From Dokdonella sp. (GTDB lineage: Bacteria; Pseudomonadota; Gammaproteobacteria; Xanthomonadales; Rhodanobacteraceae): a stretch of DNA of 64,000 nt. The first letter of the stretch is position 1; every line of letters begins with the position of its first letter. Position numbers and translations under genes: made by a program. Under the pieces are notes generated by a model. It made no database searches. It was not told the DNA's origin and saw only the letters and a list, made by a program, of their open reading frames with translations. Positions 1-8,107 of the stretch are shown here, in pieces. The stretch covers positions 1-64,000 of the forward strand of contig JADJQH010000001.1 of NCBI GenBank assembly GCA_016712865.1, given 5' to 3'.

Positions 1-217
1 GACCCCGAAAGTGGGGTGTAGAACGGATAGTGGTCTCAGGCCGCGGCGATGGTCAAGCCATTTTCTTACACGAAAACAAGGAAATGGCTATACCCACGAG
101 GACATCGGGATGCTGAACATATGGGTGTTATTACTCATTTGTGAGGGCGTAATGGAATACGGGGGCAGAACCGGGGGCGTATCGAATGCTGGGCCAAGGG
201 TCCGGGCTCCACGCCTT

Positions 218-1165
218 ATGGACGAAGTTCGGCGCAGAATCCGGCTCAAACATTACAGTTTGCGCACGGAGCAGGCGTACACGGGATGGATACGTCGGTT
301 CATCTTCGCCAATGAAAAGCGCCATCCGAGGGAGCTGGGCGCTGCAGAGGTTGAGGGGTTTCTGACTCGGCTTGCGGTGGAGGGCAATGTGGCAGCAAGC
401 ACACAGAACCAGGCCTTGTCCGCACTCCTCTTCCTCTATCGGGAGGTTCTGAAAATTGATCTCCCTTGGCTGAAGGAGGTTGTGCGCGCAAAAAGGCCGC
501 GTCGACTGCCGACGGTACTTTCACGCGACGAGATCGCGGCCTTGCTGGGGCTCATGGATGGGCGGCCGTGGTTGATTGCCAATCTTCTGTACGGAACCGG
601 AATGCGATTGATGGAGTGCTTGCGCTTGCGCGTCAAAGATGTGGATTTTGCGCGAAACGAGGTGCTTGTCCGTGACGGCAAAGGCGGCAAGGATCGAAGA
701 ACCATGCTTCCCCGGGTCCTGGTTGAACCGTTGCAGCGCGAGATTGAGCGTGCGCGCCGGTTGCATGAGCGCGATCTGTCTGCCGGGTTTGGTGAGACGC
801 GACTACCGCACGCGCTTGCGCGCAAGTATCCGCGCGCGGCGCGTGAGTTTGCCTGGCAGTTTGTGTTTGCCTCGGAGAACAGGTCAAGCGACCCGATCGA
901 TAGGCGTGAGCGTCGCCATCATTTTGATGACGCGATTCTTGCTCGTGCTTTGCAGCGCGCCCGCCGCCAGGCAGGCATGGTCAAACCCGTGAGCGCGCAC
1001 ACCTTGCGCCACAGCTTTGCCACGCACCTTCTGGAGGATGGCTACGACATCCGTACGATTCAAGAACTGCTGGGCCACAAGGACATATCGACCACACAGA
1101 TTTACACGCACGTCCTCAACCGAGGTGGGCGAGGAGTGGTCAGCCCGCTCGACAGAGCGGGTTGA
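218..1165 (+). CDS. intI: Integron integrase (IntI-type tyrosine recombinase)
   Basis: This is a site-specific tyrosine recombinase of about 315 residues, close to the usual 320-340 of integron integrases. The catalytic set is visible: Arg near residue 130 (GTGMRL), HTLRHS near 261-266, LGHKD, and the Tyr in TQIYTH near the C-terminus. Between the conserved patches lies the extra segment typical of IntI and absent from XerC/D (HERDLSAGFG...LPHALARKYP). The start is placed at the ATG before DEVRRRIRLKHYS because integron integrases begin near there; an in-frame ATG at 152 is possible. No attI or attC site is recognisable on either side, and the gene ends straight into a tandem repeat array. 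It may be a cassette-less or decayed chromosomal integron. Confidence 0.85.
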   Translation: MDEVRRRIRLKHYSLRTEQAYTGWIRRFIFANEKRHPRELGAAEVEGFLTRLAVEGNVAASTQNQALSALLFLYREVLKIDLPWLKEVVRAKRPRRLPTVLSRDEIAALLGLMDGRPWLIANLLYGTGMRLMECLRLRVKDVDFARNEVLVRDGKGGKDRRTMLPRVLVEPLQREIERARRLHERDLSAGFGETRLPHALARKYPRAAREFAWQFVFASENRSSDPIDRRERRHHFDDAILARALQRARRQAGMVKPVSAHTLRHSFATHLLEDGYDIRTIQELLGHKDISTTQIYTHVLNRGGRGVVSPLDRAG

Positions 1166-1168
1166 CGC

Positions 1169-1675
1169 GTGGTTCGAGACGGCGGCGCTCGACCTATGGT
1201 CTCGACGTCGCCTCCTCACCACGAACGGTTTTCTTTGTTCATGGTTTGACGGGCTCTCCACGAACGGAACTGAGGAAGCGACGAGCGCCCGAGTCGTGCA
1301 GGGCGAGGGACGGGCCGTGTGGTTCGAGACGGCGGTGCTCGACTTTCGGTCTCGACGTCGCCTCCTCACCACGAACGGTTTTCTTTGTTCATGGTTCGAC
1401 GGGCTCTCCAGGAACGGAATTGAGGAAGCGACGAGCGCCCGAGTCGTGCAGGGCGAGGGACGGACCGTGTGGTTCGAGACGGCGGCGCTCGACCTTCGGT
1501 CTCGACTTCGCCTCCTCACCACGAACGGTTTTCTTTGCTCATGGTTTGACGGGCTCTCCACGAACGGAATTGAGGAAGCGACGAGCGCCCGAGTCGTGCA
1601 GGGCGAGGACGGACCGTGTGGTTCGAGACGGCGGCGCTCGACCTTCGGTCTCGACGTCGCCTCCTCACCACGAAC
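1169..1675. repeat. 150-bp tandem repeat array, about 3.4 units
   Basis: Units starting GGTTCGAGACGG recur at 1171, 1321, 1471 and 1620, so the period is 150, 150 and 149 bases, with only a few substitutions between units. Each unit contains an imperfect palindrome (GCGCTCGACCTTCGGTCTCG region) and pieces of the dispersed family built on CACGAACGG and GTTCATGG. The last unit is cut by the ISL3-type insertion sequence. Because 150 is a multiple of three, long open frames run through the array on both strands; none looks like a protein. Confidence 0.9.
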
Positions 1676-1683
1676 GATTTTCT

Positions 1684-3061
1684 GGGTCTTCAGGAAGTCG
1701 TGTGGGTGATTTAGGGTTGCTGAGGGGCGTGTAACCCGCTTGGGCAGTGGGTTTGGTGGTGGTCGAGGTGATGCGAGTTTTGTCATCATTCTCGGGTGCC
1801 TACGTCAACGAAGAAGCAGCGTCTGCTCGACGCCTACCGGTTTAGCGGGTTTCGCCCGGAGGAAAAAGTTCGGGGTGTATTTGGCGATCCGCTGGCGCGG
1901 GTGGTCACGCTCGTTCGGCGCTCAAAAAACGACCTGCGGGTCGTGTGGCCGGGTGCATTCGGGGTGGTACGACCGACGCACGCGTCGGGTCCGTGATCTG
2001 CCCTGCGGACCGCACCGGATATTTCTGGAGTTCGAGGTTCGGCGCGTCGATTGCCGAAGCTGCCGGGCCGTGAAGCGCGAGGCGCTGGACTTCCTGTCGG
2101 ACAGTCCGTTCTACACCAAGCGCTTCGCGTACTACGTTGGCCGGCGCTGTCGCAGCGCGACGATTTCGGATGTTGCCAAGGAACTGCGCCTGGATTGGGA
2201 CAGCGTCAAGGCGCTGGACACGCAGTACATGAAGGCGCAACTGGCCAAAGCCGGAACCCCCGGCCCCCTGCGGATCGGCATCGACGAGATCTCGATCAAG
2301 AAACGGCACACCTACCGGATCGTGGTCAGCGACCTCGACCGGAAACGGCCGATCTGGTTTGGTGGCGAGGATCGCTCCGAGGCCAGCATGAGCCAGTTCT
2401 ACGCTTGGCTGGGCGAAAAGAAGAGCCGGCGAGTGCGTCTGGCGCTGATGGACATGTGGAAGCCGTTTCGCAACGCCACGCAAGCACACGCGCCGCAGGC
2501 CGCCATCCTGTTCGACAAGTTCCACGTCATGCGCCATCTGGGCGAGGCGCTCGACAAGGTACGCAAGAGCGAATACGCGCGCTTGTCCGGCAGGGATCGA
2601 CGCTTCATCAAGGGGCAGAAGTACACGCTACTCTCCAACGCGGAGAACCTGAGCCTCGAAGGTCGCCAATCGTTAAAGCTGCTGCTGACCGCCAACAAGC
2701 GACTGAACACCGCCTACCTGCTCAAGGAGTCATTCGGCCAGCTCTGGAACTACCGCAGCGAAGCCTGGGCGCGACGCTTCTTCGAGAACTGGCGTGCGGC
2801 GCTGAAGTGGCAACGCCTCACGCCCTACGAGAAGTTCGCCCAGATGATCGAGCGTCATTGGGACGGAATCGCCGCTTACTGTCAGCCCGAGAACAAAGTC
2901 TCGCTCGGCTTCGTGGAAGGACTCAACAACAAGATCCGCGTCCTCCAGCGCCGCTCATACGGACTGCGCGACGAGGATTACCTGCGACTCAAGATCCTCA
3001 CCTGCATGCTTCCGCAGCTTTGAAATCACAGAAAATCACCCACACGACTTCCTGAAGACCC
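1684..3061. mobile_element. Complete ISL3-family insertion sequence, 1378 bp
   Basis: The ends are perfect 29-bp inverted repeats: left 1684-1712, beginning GGGTCTTCAGGAAGTCG, and right 3033-3061, ending in its reverse complement. Both ends are flanked by the same 8 bases GATTTTCT (1676-1683 and 3062-3069), a target duplication of the size known for ISL3 elements. The element has inserted in the fourth 150-bp repeat unit. It carries one transposase, which has an apparent frame break near its N-terminus. Intact ends and an identical duplication suggest a fairly recent insertion. Confidence 0.92.
1740..3023 (+). CDS. ISL3-family transposase, frame break near the N-terminus
   Basis: DDE-type transposase of the IS at 1684-3061. 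The reading frame shows a zinc-finger-like CGSCGR...CRSC region, then the catalytic core beginning GIDEISIKKRH, a DKFHVMRHL segment and the C-terminal FVEGLNNKIRVLQRR block with its conserved Glu. The first ~60 residues in this frame look non-native. A better N-terminus (MPTSTKKQRLLDAYRFSGF...) starts at 1796 in another frame and runs to the A6 run at 1924-1929; removing one A would join the two into a protein of about 408 residues. This is either a real inactivating indel, a homopolymer error, or less likely a programmed shift. Confidence 0.85.
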   Translation: MGSGFGGGRGDASFVIILGCLRQRRSSVCSTPTGLAGFARRKKFGVYLAIRWRGWSRSFGAQKTTCGSCGRVHSGWYDRRTRRVRDLPCGPHRIFLEFEVRRVDCRSCRAVKREALDFLSDSPFYTKRFAYYVGRRCRSATISDVAKELRLDWDSVKALDTQYMKAQLAKAGTPGPLRIGIDEISIKKRHTYRIVVSDLDRKRPIWFGGEDRSEASMSQFYAWLGEKKSRRVRLALMDMWKPFRNATQAHAPQAAILFDKFHVMRHLGEALDKVRKSEYARLSGRDRRFIKGQKYTLLSNAENLSLEGRQSLKLLLTANKRLNTAYLLKESFGQLWNYRSEAWARRFFENWRAALKWQRLTPYEKFAQMIERHWDGIAAYCQPENKVSLGFVEGLNNKIRVLQRRSYGLRDEDYLRLKILTCMLPQL

Positions 3062-3071
3062 GATTTTCTTT

Positions 3072-3215
3072 GACGGGCTCTCCACGAACGGAATTGACGG
3101 GCTCACCACGAACGGAATTGACGGGCTCACCACGAACGGAATTGACGGGCTCACCACGAACGGAATTGACGGGCTCACCACGAACGGAATTGACGGGCTC
3201 ATCATGAACGGATTT
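3072..3215. repeat. 24-bp tandem repeat, six copies
   Basis: The unit GACGGGCTCACCACGAACGG + AATT begins at 3072, 3096, 3120, 3144, 3168 and 3192. The first and last units carry small changes. The unit is a piece of the dispersed CCGTTCGTGG family and of the 150-bp repeat on the other side of the insertion sequence, so both arrays seem to come from the same seed. It contains no spacers, so it is not a CRISPR array. Confidence 0.92.
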
Positions 3216-3239
3216 GGGGCAATGCTGATCAAGTGGCTA

Positions 3240-3272
3240 CCGTTCGTGGTGAGCCTGTCGAACCATGAACGG
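3240..3272. repeat. Dispersed palindromic (REP-like) repeat
   Basis: The sequence runs from CCGTTCGTGGTGAGC to GAACCATGAACGG, an imperfect palindrome able to form a hairpin. The preceding GCTGATCAAGTGGCT is shared with the copy near 44079. From 3273 to 3378 no gene or site is seen. Confidence 0.75.
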
Positions 3273-3378
3273 AACGAAGCTCAACCAAGCCCTCTCCCTT
3301 ATGCCCTTTCGGGTACGCCAGCGGGAGTGGGAGACAAGCAGAATGCCGATTCCCGATTCCCGCTTCCCTCGCCACGAT

Positions 3379-3540
3379 TCAGCCCAGCGAGGCCAGCCAC
3401 TCGTCATCCGATCCTACGTTGACACCCTCAAAGAGAAATGTTGAAAGATAGCGTTCGCCGGTATCCGGCAGCATGGCCAGGATCACGCTGCCTTGCGCGG
3501 CGTCGCGGACGATCTCTAGCGCTGCCGCCGCGTTGATCAC
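3379..3540 (-). pseudogene. Cysteine synthase C-terminal remnant
   Basis: The minus strand encodes about 53 residues ending in a stop, with the hallmark LPDTGERYLST followed by FLFEG, which is the C-terminal signature of the CysK/CysM-type O-acetylserine sulfhydrylase family. The frame closes a few codons upstream inside the TauE/SafE-like gene, so nothing of the PLP-binding part remains. It is best read as the leftover of a cysteine synthase gene deleted when the region was rearranged. Confidence 0.6.
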
Positions 3541-4265
3541 CTGATCGCCACGCAATCAAACGGCAGTAGTCCATGCAGCCACGGAAAGTGTTGACCGAGC
3601 CAGGGGCCGGCCAGGGTCAGTGCCGCGGCAAATACCAGTGCGGTGGCGGCGATGCGTTTGCCGCCCGGATGCGCGCCGAGGCGTGCAAAGCGTTCGCCGC
3701 CGAATGACACCGCAAGCAGCGCGGGTGTGGTGCCCAGGCCGAACATGGCCATGGTCGCGCCGGATCGCAACGCATCCATCTGCAAGGTGGCAATCAGCAA
3801 CACGGTGTAGACAAAGCCGCACGGCATCCAGCCCCAGATCATGCCGAAGGCATAGGCACGTGGTGTGCTGGAAACCGGCAGCAGTCGGCGACCGAGCGGT
3901 GCGATGCGCGGCCACAGGCGTTTGCCGATGCCGAAGCCGGGATCACGCAAGCGCCCCGATGCGACCAGCGCGCCGAGCAGCAAGGCCAGCGCACTGAGTA
4001 TGCGCAGGCTGCGGCGCACGGCTTCGATGTCGAGCAAGGCAACGACTCCGCCCAGCACGCTGCCGAGCAGCAGTCCGGCAAGCACGTAGGAACTGATCCG
4101 TCCCAGTTGGTAGGCCAGCAGCAAGCCGGCGCGTGGACGACCATCGGTGCGCTTTGCGGTCGCCATGCCAAGCGCGGCGGAGATGCCACCGCACATGACC
4201 AGGCAGTGGCCGCTGGCGGCGAGTCCAAGCAAGAGTGCGGCAAGCAGGGTCAGCGAACCGCTCAC
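3537..4265 (-). CDS. TauE/SafE-like membrane protein of the cbb3 cluster
   Basis: A 242-residue polytopic membrane protein of the sulfite exporter TauE/SafE family (the subgroup found beside ccoS). The N-terminus has GHCLVMCGGI and a second conserved GWMPCGFVY lies near residues 145-153; these Cys/His motifs recur in this subgroup and suggest a metal-related role in oxidase assembly, which is inference. Five or six hydrophobic segments are visible. It starts with GTG at 4265, overlapping the ccoS stop in a GTGA arrangement, so it is translationally coupled to the cbb3 assembly genes. Confidence 0.8.
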   Translation of the reverse strand: MSGSLTLLAALLLGLAASGHCLVMCGGISAALGMATAKRTDGRPRAGLLLAYQLGRISSYVLAGLLLGSVLGGVVALLDIEAVRRSLRILSALALLLGALVASGRLRDPGFGIGKRLWPRIAPLGRRLLPVSSTPRAYAFGMIWGWMPCGFVYTVLLIATLQMDALRSGATMAMFGLGTTPALLAVSFGGERFARLGAHPGGKRIAATALVFAAALTLAGPWLGQHFPWLHGLLPFDCVAIR

Positions 4266-4432
4266 GCCGGCGGATCCTCTGGTTTCGCGTCATCGGGCGG
4301 ATCGAGCAAGGGCAGCAGTTTTGGCGTATCCAGATCATCGAACTGGTCATGGTCCACAGCCCAGAAGAAGGCGATGCACGCCCCCAGCGCGAGCAGGACG
4401 GTGATCGGAATCAGCACCAGCAGGATGTTCAC
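4262..4432 (-). CDS. ccoS: Cytochrome oxidase maturation protein CcoS
   Basis: A 56-residue single-pass membrane protein. It begins with GTG at 4432 (NILLVLIPITVLLALGACIA), which overlaps the ccoI stop, and has the typical FFWAVDHDQFDDLDTP segment right after the membrane helix. In the family, CcoS is needed to insert heme and copper into cbb3 oxidase. Position directly after ccoI is standard. Confidence 0.9.
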   Translation of the reverse strand: MNILLVLIPITVLLALGACIAFFWAVDHDQFDDLDTPKLLPLLDPPDDAKPEDPPA

Positions 4433-6849
4433 GCCATCGCCTCGTGCGGCTGCGATCCGGTGGCCGCTGGCGCGTGTCGGCCGATGCGCGTTGCGTTGAG
4501 CACCACCACCAGCGAGCTCAGCGACATGCCCAGCGCGGCAAGCCATGGCGGTACGAATCCCAGCGCGGCAAATGGAATCGCGAGCAGGTTGTAGGCCAGC
4601 GCCCAGCGCTGGTTGCGACGCAGTACCGTCATCGTCTCGCGGGCGAGGGCGATGGCACGCGGCAGGGCAGTGAGGTCCGTTGCGGAAAGCACGATGTCAC
4701 TGGATGCCTGGGCCAGGTCGCTGCCGTTGCCCATCGCGACCGCGACGTCGGCACCCGCCAGTACGGGGGCATCGTTGATGCCGTCGCCCACGGCGATCAC
4801 GCATGCCGCGTTGGCACGCAATGCGTTCAGTCGATCGAGCTTGTCGGCGGGTGTCTGGCGCGCGTGATGGTGATCGACGCCGAGCTTGCGGGCCATCGCC
4901 ACGACACGGGCTTCGACGTCGCCGCTGGCGATCTCGACGCTGACGCCAAGACAGGCGAGGGCGGAAATCGCGGCGCGCGCGCCGGATCGTTCCTGTTCGC
5001 TCATGTGGAATTCGGCAATGACACCGGTTTCATCCGCAAGCACGACCGCATCCGCAAGGCTCGGTTCGGGCGCGTGTGCGGGCAATGCGAAGGCAGCGTG
5101 GCCGAGCCGCAGATCGTGTGCTGCGAACGTGCCACGCACGCCGCTTCCTGCGACTTCCTCGATCTGCCCGACCTGTGCGGCGGGCACACCCGCTGCGGCC
5201 TGGGCAATGGCACGCGCAACCGGGTGATGGCTGTTGCGCGCCAGGGCTGCCGCCAGCGCGAGCGCGTCGTTTTTGGCAAACCGCGCGTCGACGTGATGGA
5301 TTTCCATCTTCGGTTCGCTGAGTGTTCCGGTCTTGTCGAACACGGCATGCGTGGCCATGGCCAGATTCTCGATGGCGTCTGCATGCACCACCAGAACGCC
5401 TTGTCTGGCGAGCAGGGCCAGGCTGCGGGTCAGTGCCGCAGGAACCGCAAGCGCAAACGCGCATGGGCAGGACACCACCAGTACGGCCAGGGTCGCGGCA
5501 AAGGCGCGTGATGGATCGACCACGCTCCAGCCAATCGCGGTGAGTGATGCCAGTGCCAGCACGCGTGCGACGAAGCGCGCTGCGGCGCGCTCGCCGGACA
5601 GCGCCAGGCGTGGCCGCTCGCTCTGTGCGCGCGATACCAGGGCGACGATGGCCGCGAGAACGGTGTCTGCGCCAACGCGCTGCACCTGCATGTCTGCGGG
5701 ACCACTGAGCACCACGCTACCTGCCACCAGCGGATCCTGCGCCCGCTTGGTGACCGCCGCCGATTCGCCCGACAGCATGGACTCGTCAACCCGACAGGGA
5801 TTGCCCAGCAGGATGCCGTCGGCGGGCACCACGGCGCCGCTTGCAATCCTGACCCGGTCGCCGCCGGCGAGTGCGGATGCGCTGATCCGCTCGATGCTGC
5901 CGTCGGCAGCCACGCGATCGGCGTAGGCGGGGGTCAATTTTGCCAAGGCATCGGTGAGGTCTCCGGCGCGGTGGCGTGCACGCATTTCCAGATGGCGCCC
6001 AAGCAACAGGAAGAACACGAACATGCTCACCGAATCGAAATAAACTTCGTGGCCTCCACGCAGGGACTCGAAGATGCTGGCGCCGTAGATGATGGCGATG
6101 GCCAGTGCCACCGGCACATCCATGGCCAGGCGGCGCGCCCGCAGCGCGCGCATGGCGCCCGCGAAGAAGGGTTGTGCCGAATACAGCACCACCGGCGAGG
6201 ACACCATCAGGCCGAACCAGCGGAACAGATCGCGTGTGCCCGCATCGTTCGCATCGAAGACGCCGAAGTACAGCGCGCTGGCAAACATCATGGCCTGCAT
6301 CGCTCCGAATCCCGCGACGATCAGGCGTTTCAGCGCGCTGCGCGACTCCGCACGACGGCTGTCGGCAAACGCGCGGGCATCCAGGGGCAATGCCCGGTAT
6401 CCGGCACGTTGCAATGCCTCGATGATGTTGGCCAGGCTGCATCGGGCCGATTCCCAGGTCACGCGCGCACGTCGTGCCACGGCGTTGACCTGCACGCTTT
6501 CAACGCCGGGCACGACTCCCAGGGCGCGCTCGATCAACCACACGCAGGCGGCGCAGCGCACGCCGTCGATGAGCATGATTGCTTCCTGCTTGCCGCCGTC
6601 CAGTTCGCGCACGAGGTGACGGTCGAGTTCGGCGTGTTGCCAGCTTGCCGCGTCGTTGGGCGATGCTGCGGGACGCAGTGCCGGCTCGCTGCGCAGACGG
6701 TAATAGTCGGCCAGTCCGAGTTGGTCGATCCACTCGGCGGCGGCTCGACAGCCGATACAGCACACCGGATGCGATTGACCGGAAACCGTTGCGGAGAATT
6801 GTTCGCCCGTGGGCAGCGCTTCTCCACAATGCCAGCAGGCCGCGTTCAC
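4429..6849 (-). CDS. ccoI: Cu+ P1B-type ATPase CcoI/FixI for cbb3 assembly
   Basis: An 806-residue copper ATPase of the FixI type that supplies copper for oxidase assembly by exporting it to the periplasm. The N-terminus has a cysteine-rich stretch (CWHCGE, CCIGC near residue 30), then a heavy-metal domain with RCAAC near 97. The membrane part holds the CPC metal site near residue 460; the phosphorylation motif DKTGT is near 504 and GDGINDAP near 686. It starts with GTG overlapping the fixH stop and ends overlapping ccoS, so the cluster is tightly coupled. The CPCAFALA context and location separate it from the bulk copper exporter at 19124. Confidence 0.95.
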   Translation of the reverse strand: MNAACWHCGEALPTGEQFSATVSGQSHPVCCIGCRAAAEWIDQLGLADYYRLRSEPALRPAASPNDAASWQHAELDRHLVRELDGGKQEAIMLIDGVRCAACVWLIERALGVVPGVESVQVNAVARRARVTWESARCSLANIIEALQRAGYRALPLDARAFADSRRAESRSALKRLIVAGFGAMQAMMFASALYFGVFDANDAGTRDLFRWFGLMVSSPVVLYSAQPFFAGAMRALRARRLAMDVPVALAIAIIYGASIFESLRGGHEVYFDSVSMFVFFLLLGRHLEMRARHRAGDLTDALAKLTPAYADRVAADGSIERISASALAGGDRVRIASGAVVPADGILLGNPCRVDESMLSGESAAVTKRAQDPLVAGSVVLSGPADMQVQRVGADTVLAAIVALVSRAQSERPRLALSGERAAARFVARVLALASLTAIGWSVVDPSRAFAATLAVLVVSCPCAFALAVPAALTRSLALLARQGVLVVHADAIENLAMATHAVFDKTGTLSEPKMEIHHVDARFAKNDALALAAALARNSHHPVARAIAQAAAGVPAAQVGQIEEVAGSGVRGTFAAHDLRLGHAAFALPAHAPEPSLADAVVLADETGVIAEFHMSEQERSGARAAISALACLGVSVEIASGDVEARVVAMARKLGVDHHHARQTPADKLDRLNALRANAACVIAVGDGINDAPVLAGADVAVAMGNGSDLAQASSDIVLSATDLTALPRAIALARETMTVLRRNQRWALAYNLLAIPFAALGFVPPWLAALGMSLSSLVVVLNATRIGRHAPAATGSQPHEAMA

Positions 6850-7079
6850 GGCGGATCGGATGCGGGCTCCGGCGGATCAGCCGGTCGTTCCAGTTGCATC
6901 TTCATCAGGGCAGCGCCCGCATTGGGCAGCGGTTGGTCGGCGTGCTGGCTGCCGAGCACGATCATCCAGATGCATCCCGCAAGGGAAGCGGCAAACACCA
7001 CGATGCCAAGCCAGAGGATCGGCTGGCGATACCAGGCTTGTTGCGCGCACTCAGCGTGCTTGGCTGCGGGATTGCTCAT
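6846..7079 (-). CDS. Short FixH-like membrane protein
   Basis: A 77-residue protein with one membrane helix preceded by WYRQPILW, which resembles the start of FixH/CcoH assembly proteins. Typical FixH is about 150-170 residues with a periplasmic domain; here the protein stops soon after the helix (SQHADQPLPN...). It sits where fixH is expected, between ccoP and ccoI, overlapping ccoP by 29 bases and ccoI by 4. The name rests on position and the short N-terminal similarity. Confidence 0.65.
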   Translation of the reverse strand: MSNPAAKHAECAQQAWYRQPILWLGIVVFAASLAGCIWMIVLGSQHADQPLPNAGAALMKMQLERPADPPEPASDPP

Positions 7080-7953
7080 AAACCCATGCCGCGATCATGC
7101 GAGCGTCGGTGTCGCTGAGGCGAGTGCGCCAGGCGGGCATCACGCCGCTGCGCCCGTCGCGAATGGTGCGCTCGATGGCCGCGTTGTCGCCGCCATACAG
7201 CCAGACGTGGTCGGTCAGATCGGGCGCGCCCAGGGCCTGGTTGCCGGTGCCGGTCGGTCCATGGCAGGCCGCACACAATGCGAAAGAGGCCTGGCCCGCA
7301 GCGGCCTTGCTCGGCCAGTGGTCGGCACCGGAAAGACTCAACACGTAGTTGGCGAGATTGTCTACCGTGGCCGCGTCAAAACTTGCGCCCATCGGGGGCA
7401 TGACGCCCATGCGGCCATCCTGGATGCTGGCGAGGATGGCATCACCGCTGCCGCCGTACAGCCAATCACCATCGATGAGGTTGGGTGCGCCAACCAGGTG
7501 ATTGCCGTGGCCTTCGTTGCCATGACAAGCCGCGCAGTTGTCGATGAACAGGCGCTGGCCGACGAGCGTGGCTTCGGCATCACGGGCAATGGTCTCGACT
7601 GGTTGCACCGCAACCCGCTGGAGCAGGGGATCGAGCTTGCTGCGGTTCGCCGCAAGGTCTGTGGCCAACTCGCCGTGGGCTGTCCATCCAAGCATGCCCT
7701 TGAAGGATCCGAAACCCGGGTAGAGCGCAAGGTAGGTAAAGCCGGTGATGAACATCGCAAGGGAGATCAGTACCCACCACAGGGGCAATTTGCGAATGCC
7801 TTCCTTCAACACGCCGTGGGCCCAGACGTGACCGCTGGTGCCATCGGCGAGTGTCGGGATTGCCACGCGCTGACCCCAAAGGAAAAGAAACAGGGTGATC
7901 CCCAGGTTGAGTACCACCAGAAACATGATCCAGGCAGACCAGAACGGCGTCAT
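7051..7953 (-). CDS. ccoP: cbb3 oxidase diheme cytochrome c subunit CcoP
   Basis: A 300-residue membrane-anchored cytochrome c of the cbb3 oxidase. Two membrane helices at the N-terminus are followed by two class I cytochrome c domains, each with a CAACH heme motif (near residues 139 and 228) and downstream Met ligands in MGVMPPM and SGVMPAW. It passes electrons from cytochrome c to the CcoO/CcoN core. The ATG at 7953 overlaps the TGA of the second frame of ccoQ (ATGA), which supports both starts. Confidence 0.95.
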   Translation of the reverse strand: MTPFWSAWIMFLVVLNLGITLFLFLWGQRVAIPTLADGTSGHVWAHGVLKEGIRKLPLWWVLISLAMFITGFTYLALYPGFGSFKGMLGWTAHGELATDLAANRSKLDPLLQRVAVQPVETIARDAEATLVGQRLFIDNCAACHGNEGHGNHLVGAPNLIDGDWLYGGSGDAILASIQDGRMGVMPPMGASFDAATVDNLANYVLSLSGADHWPSKAAAGQASFALCAACHGPTGTGNQALGAPDLTDHVWLYGGDNAAIERTIRDGRSGVMPAWRTRLSDTDARMIAAWVYEQSRSQAR

Positions 7954-7969
7954 GGCGATTCCCCGTCAT

Positions 7970-8107
7970 TCATTGGCAGGCGCGCGAGCGCATCGAATTT
8001 TGCTTGTGCCGTGAGTGCCAAACCCAGACCCAGATACCGATGAAGCTGAGCATGATGGCCACGGTGAACACGCCGATGAGGTTGCCCCAGAAAGGTTGGA
8101 TGCTCAT
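7970..8107 (-). CDS. ccoQ: cbb3 oxidase small subunit CcoQ, apparent frameshift
   Basis: CcoQ is a small single-helix subunit that stabilises CcoP in the complex. The frame starting at 8107 (ATGA overlap with ccoO) gives [12 protein letters not shown] and a helix ending [10 protein letters not shown], then drifts into [10 protein letters not shown] and stops at 7970. The other frame of the same stretch reads [16 protein letters not shown] and stops at 7950 with an ATGA overlap to ccoP; that tail is the one expected of CcoQ. Adding a single base near 8005-8010 would join them into a 52-residue protein. This is either a true frameshift or a sequencing error. Confidence 0.8.
   Translation of the reverse strand: MSIQPFWGNLIGVFTVAIMLSFIGIWVWVWHSRHKQNSMRSRACQ

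Noticed and set aside
1169-1683. attC cassette sites
   Set aside because: The 150-base units lack the GTTRRRY and RYYYAAC cores and lie on the 3' side of the integrase.
884-1789. Long open frames on both strands through 1017-1789
   Set aside because: They exist because the 150-base repeat is a multiple of three; their products are repeated, Arg/Ser-rich and lack any family pattern or ribosome site.
3072-3215. CRISPR array
   Set aside because: Repeats are head to tail without spacers and no cas gene is present.
3026-3232. Repetitive small protein on the minus strand (SPSIPFVV units)
   Set aside because: It is the translation of the 24-base tandem repeat and nothing else.
7051-7079. fixH start moved downstream to avoid the 29-base overlap with ccoP
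   Set aside because: No later start keeps the WYRQP segment, so the overlap is accepted.
5971-8043. Long frame antisense to ccoI-ccoP (690 codons)
   Set aside because: It is a GC-rich shadow of well-supported genes on the other strand; its product has no family pattern.
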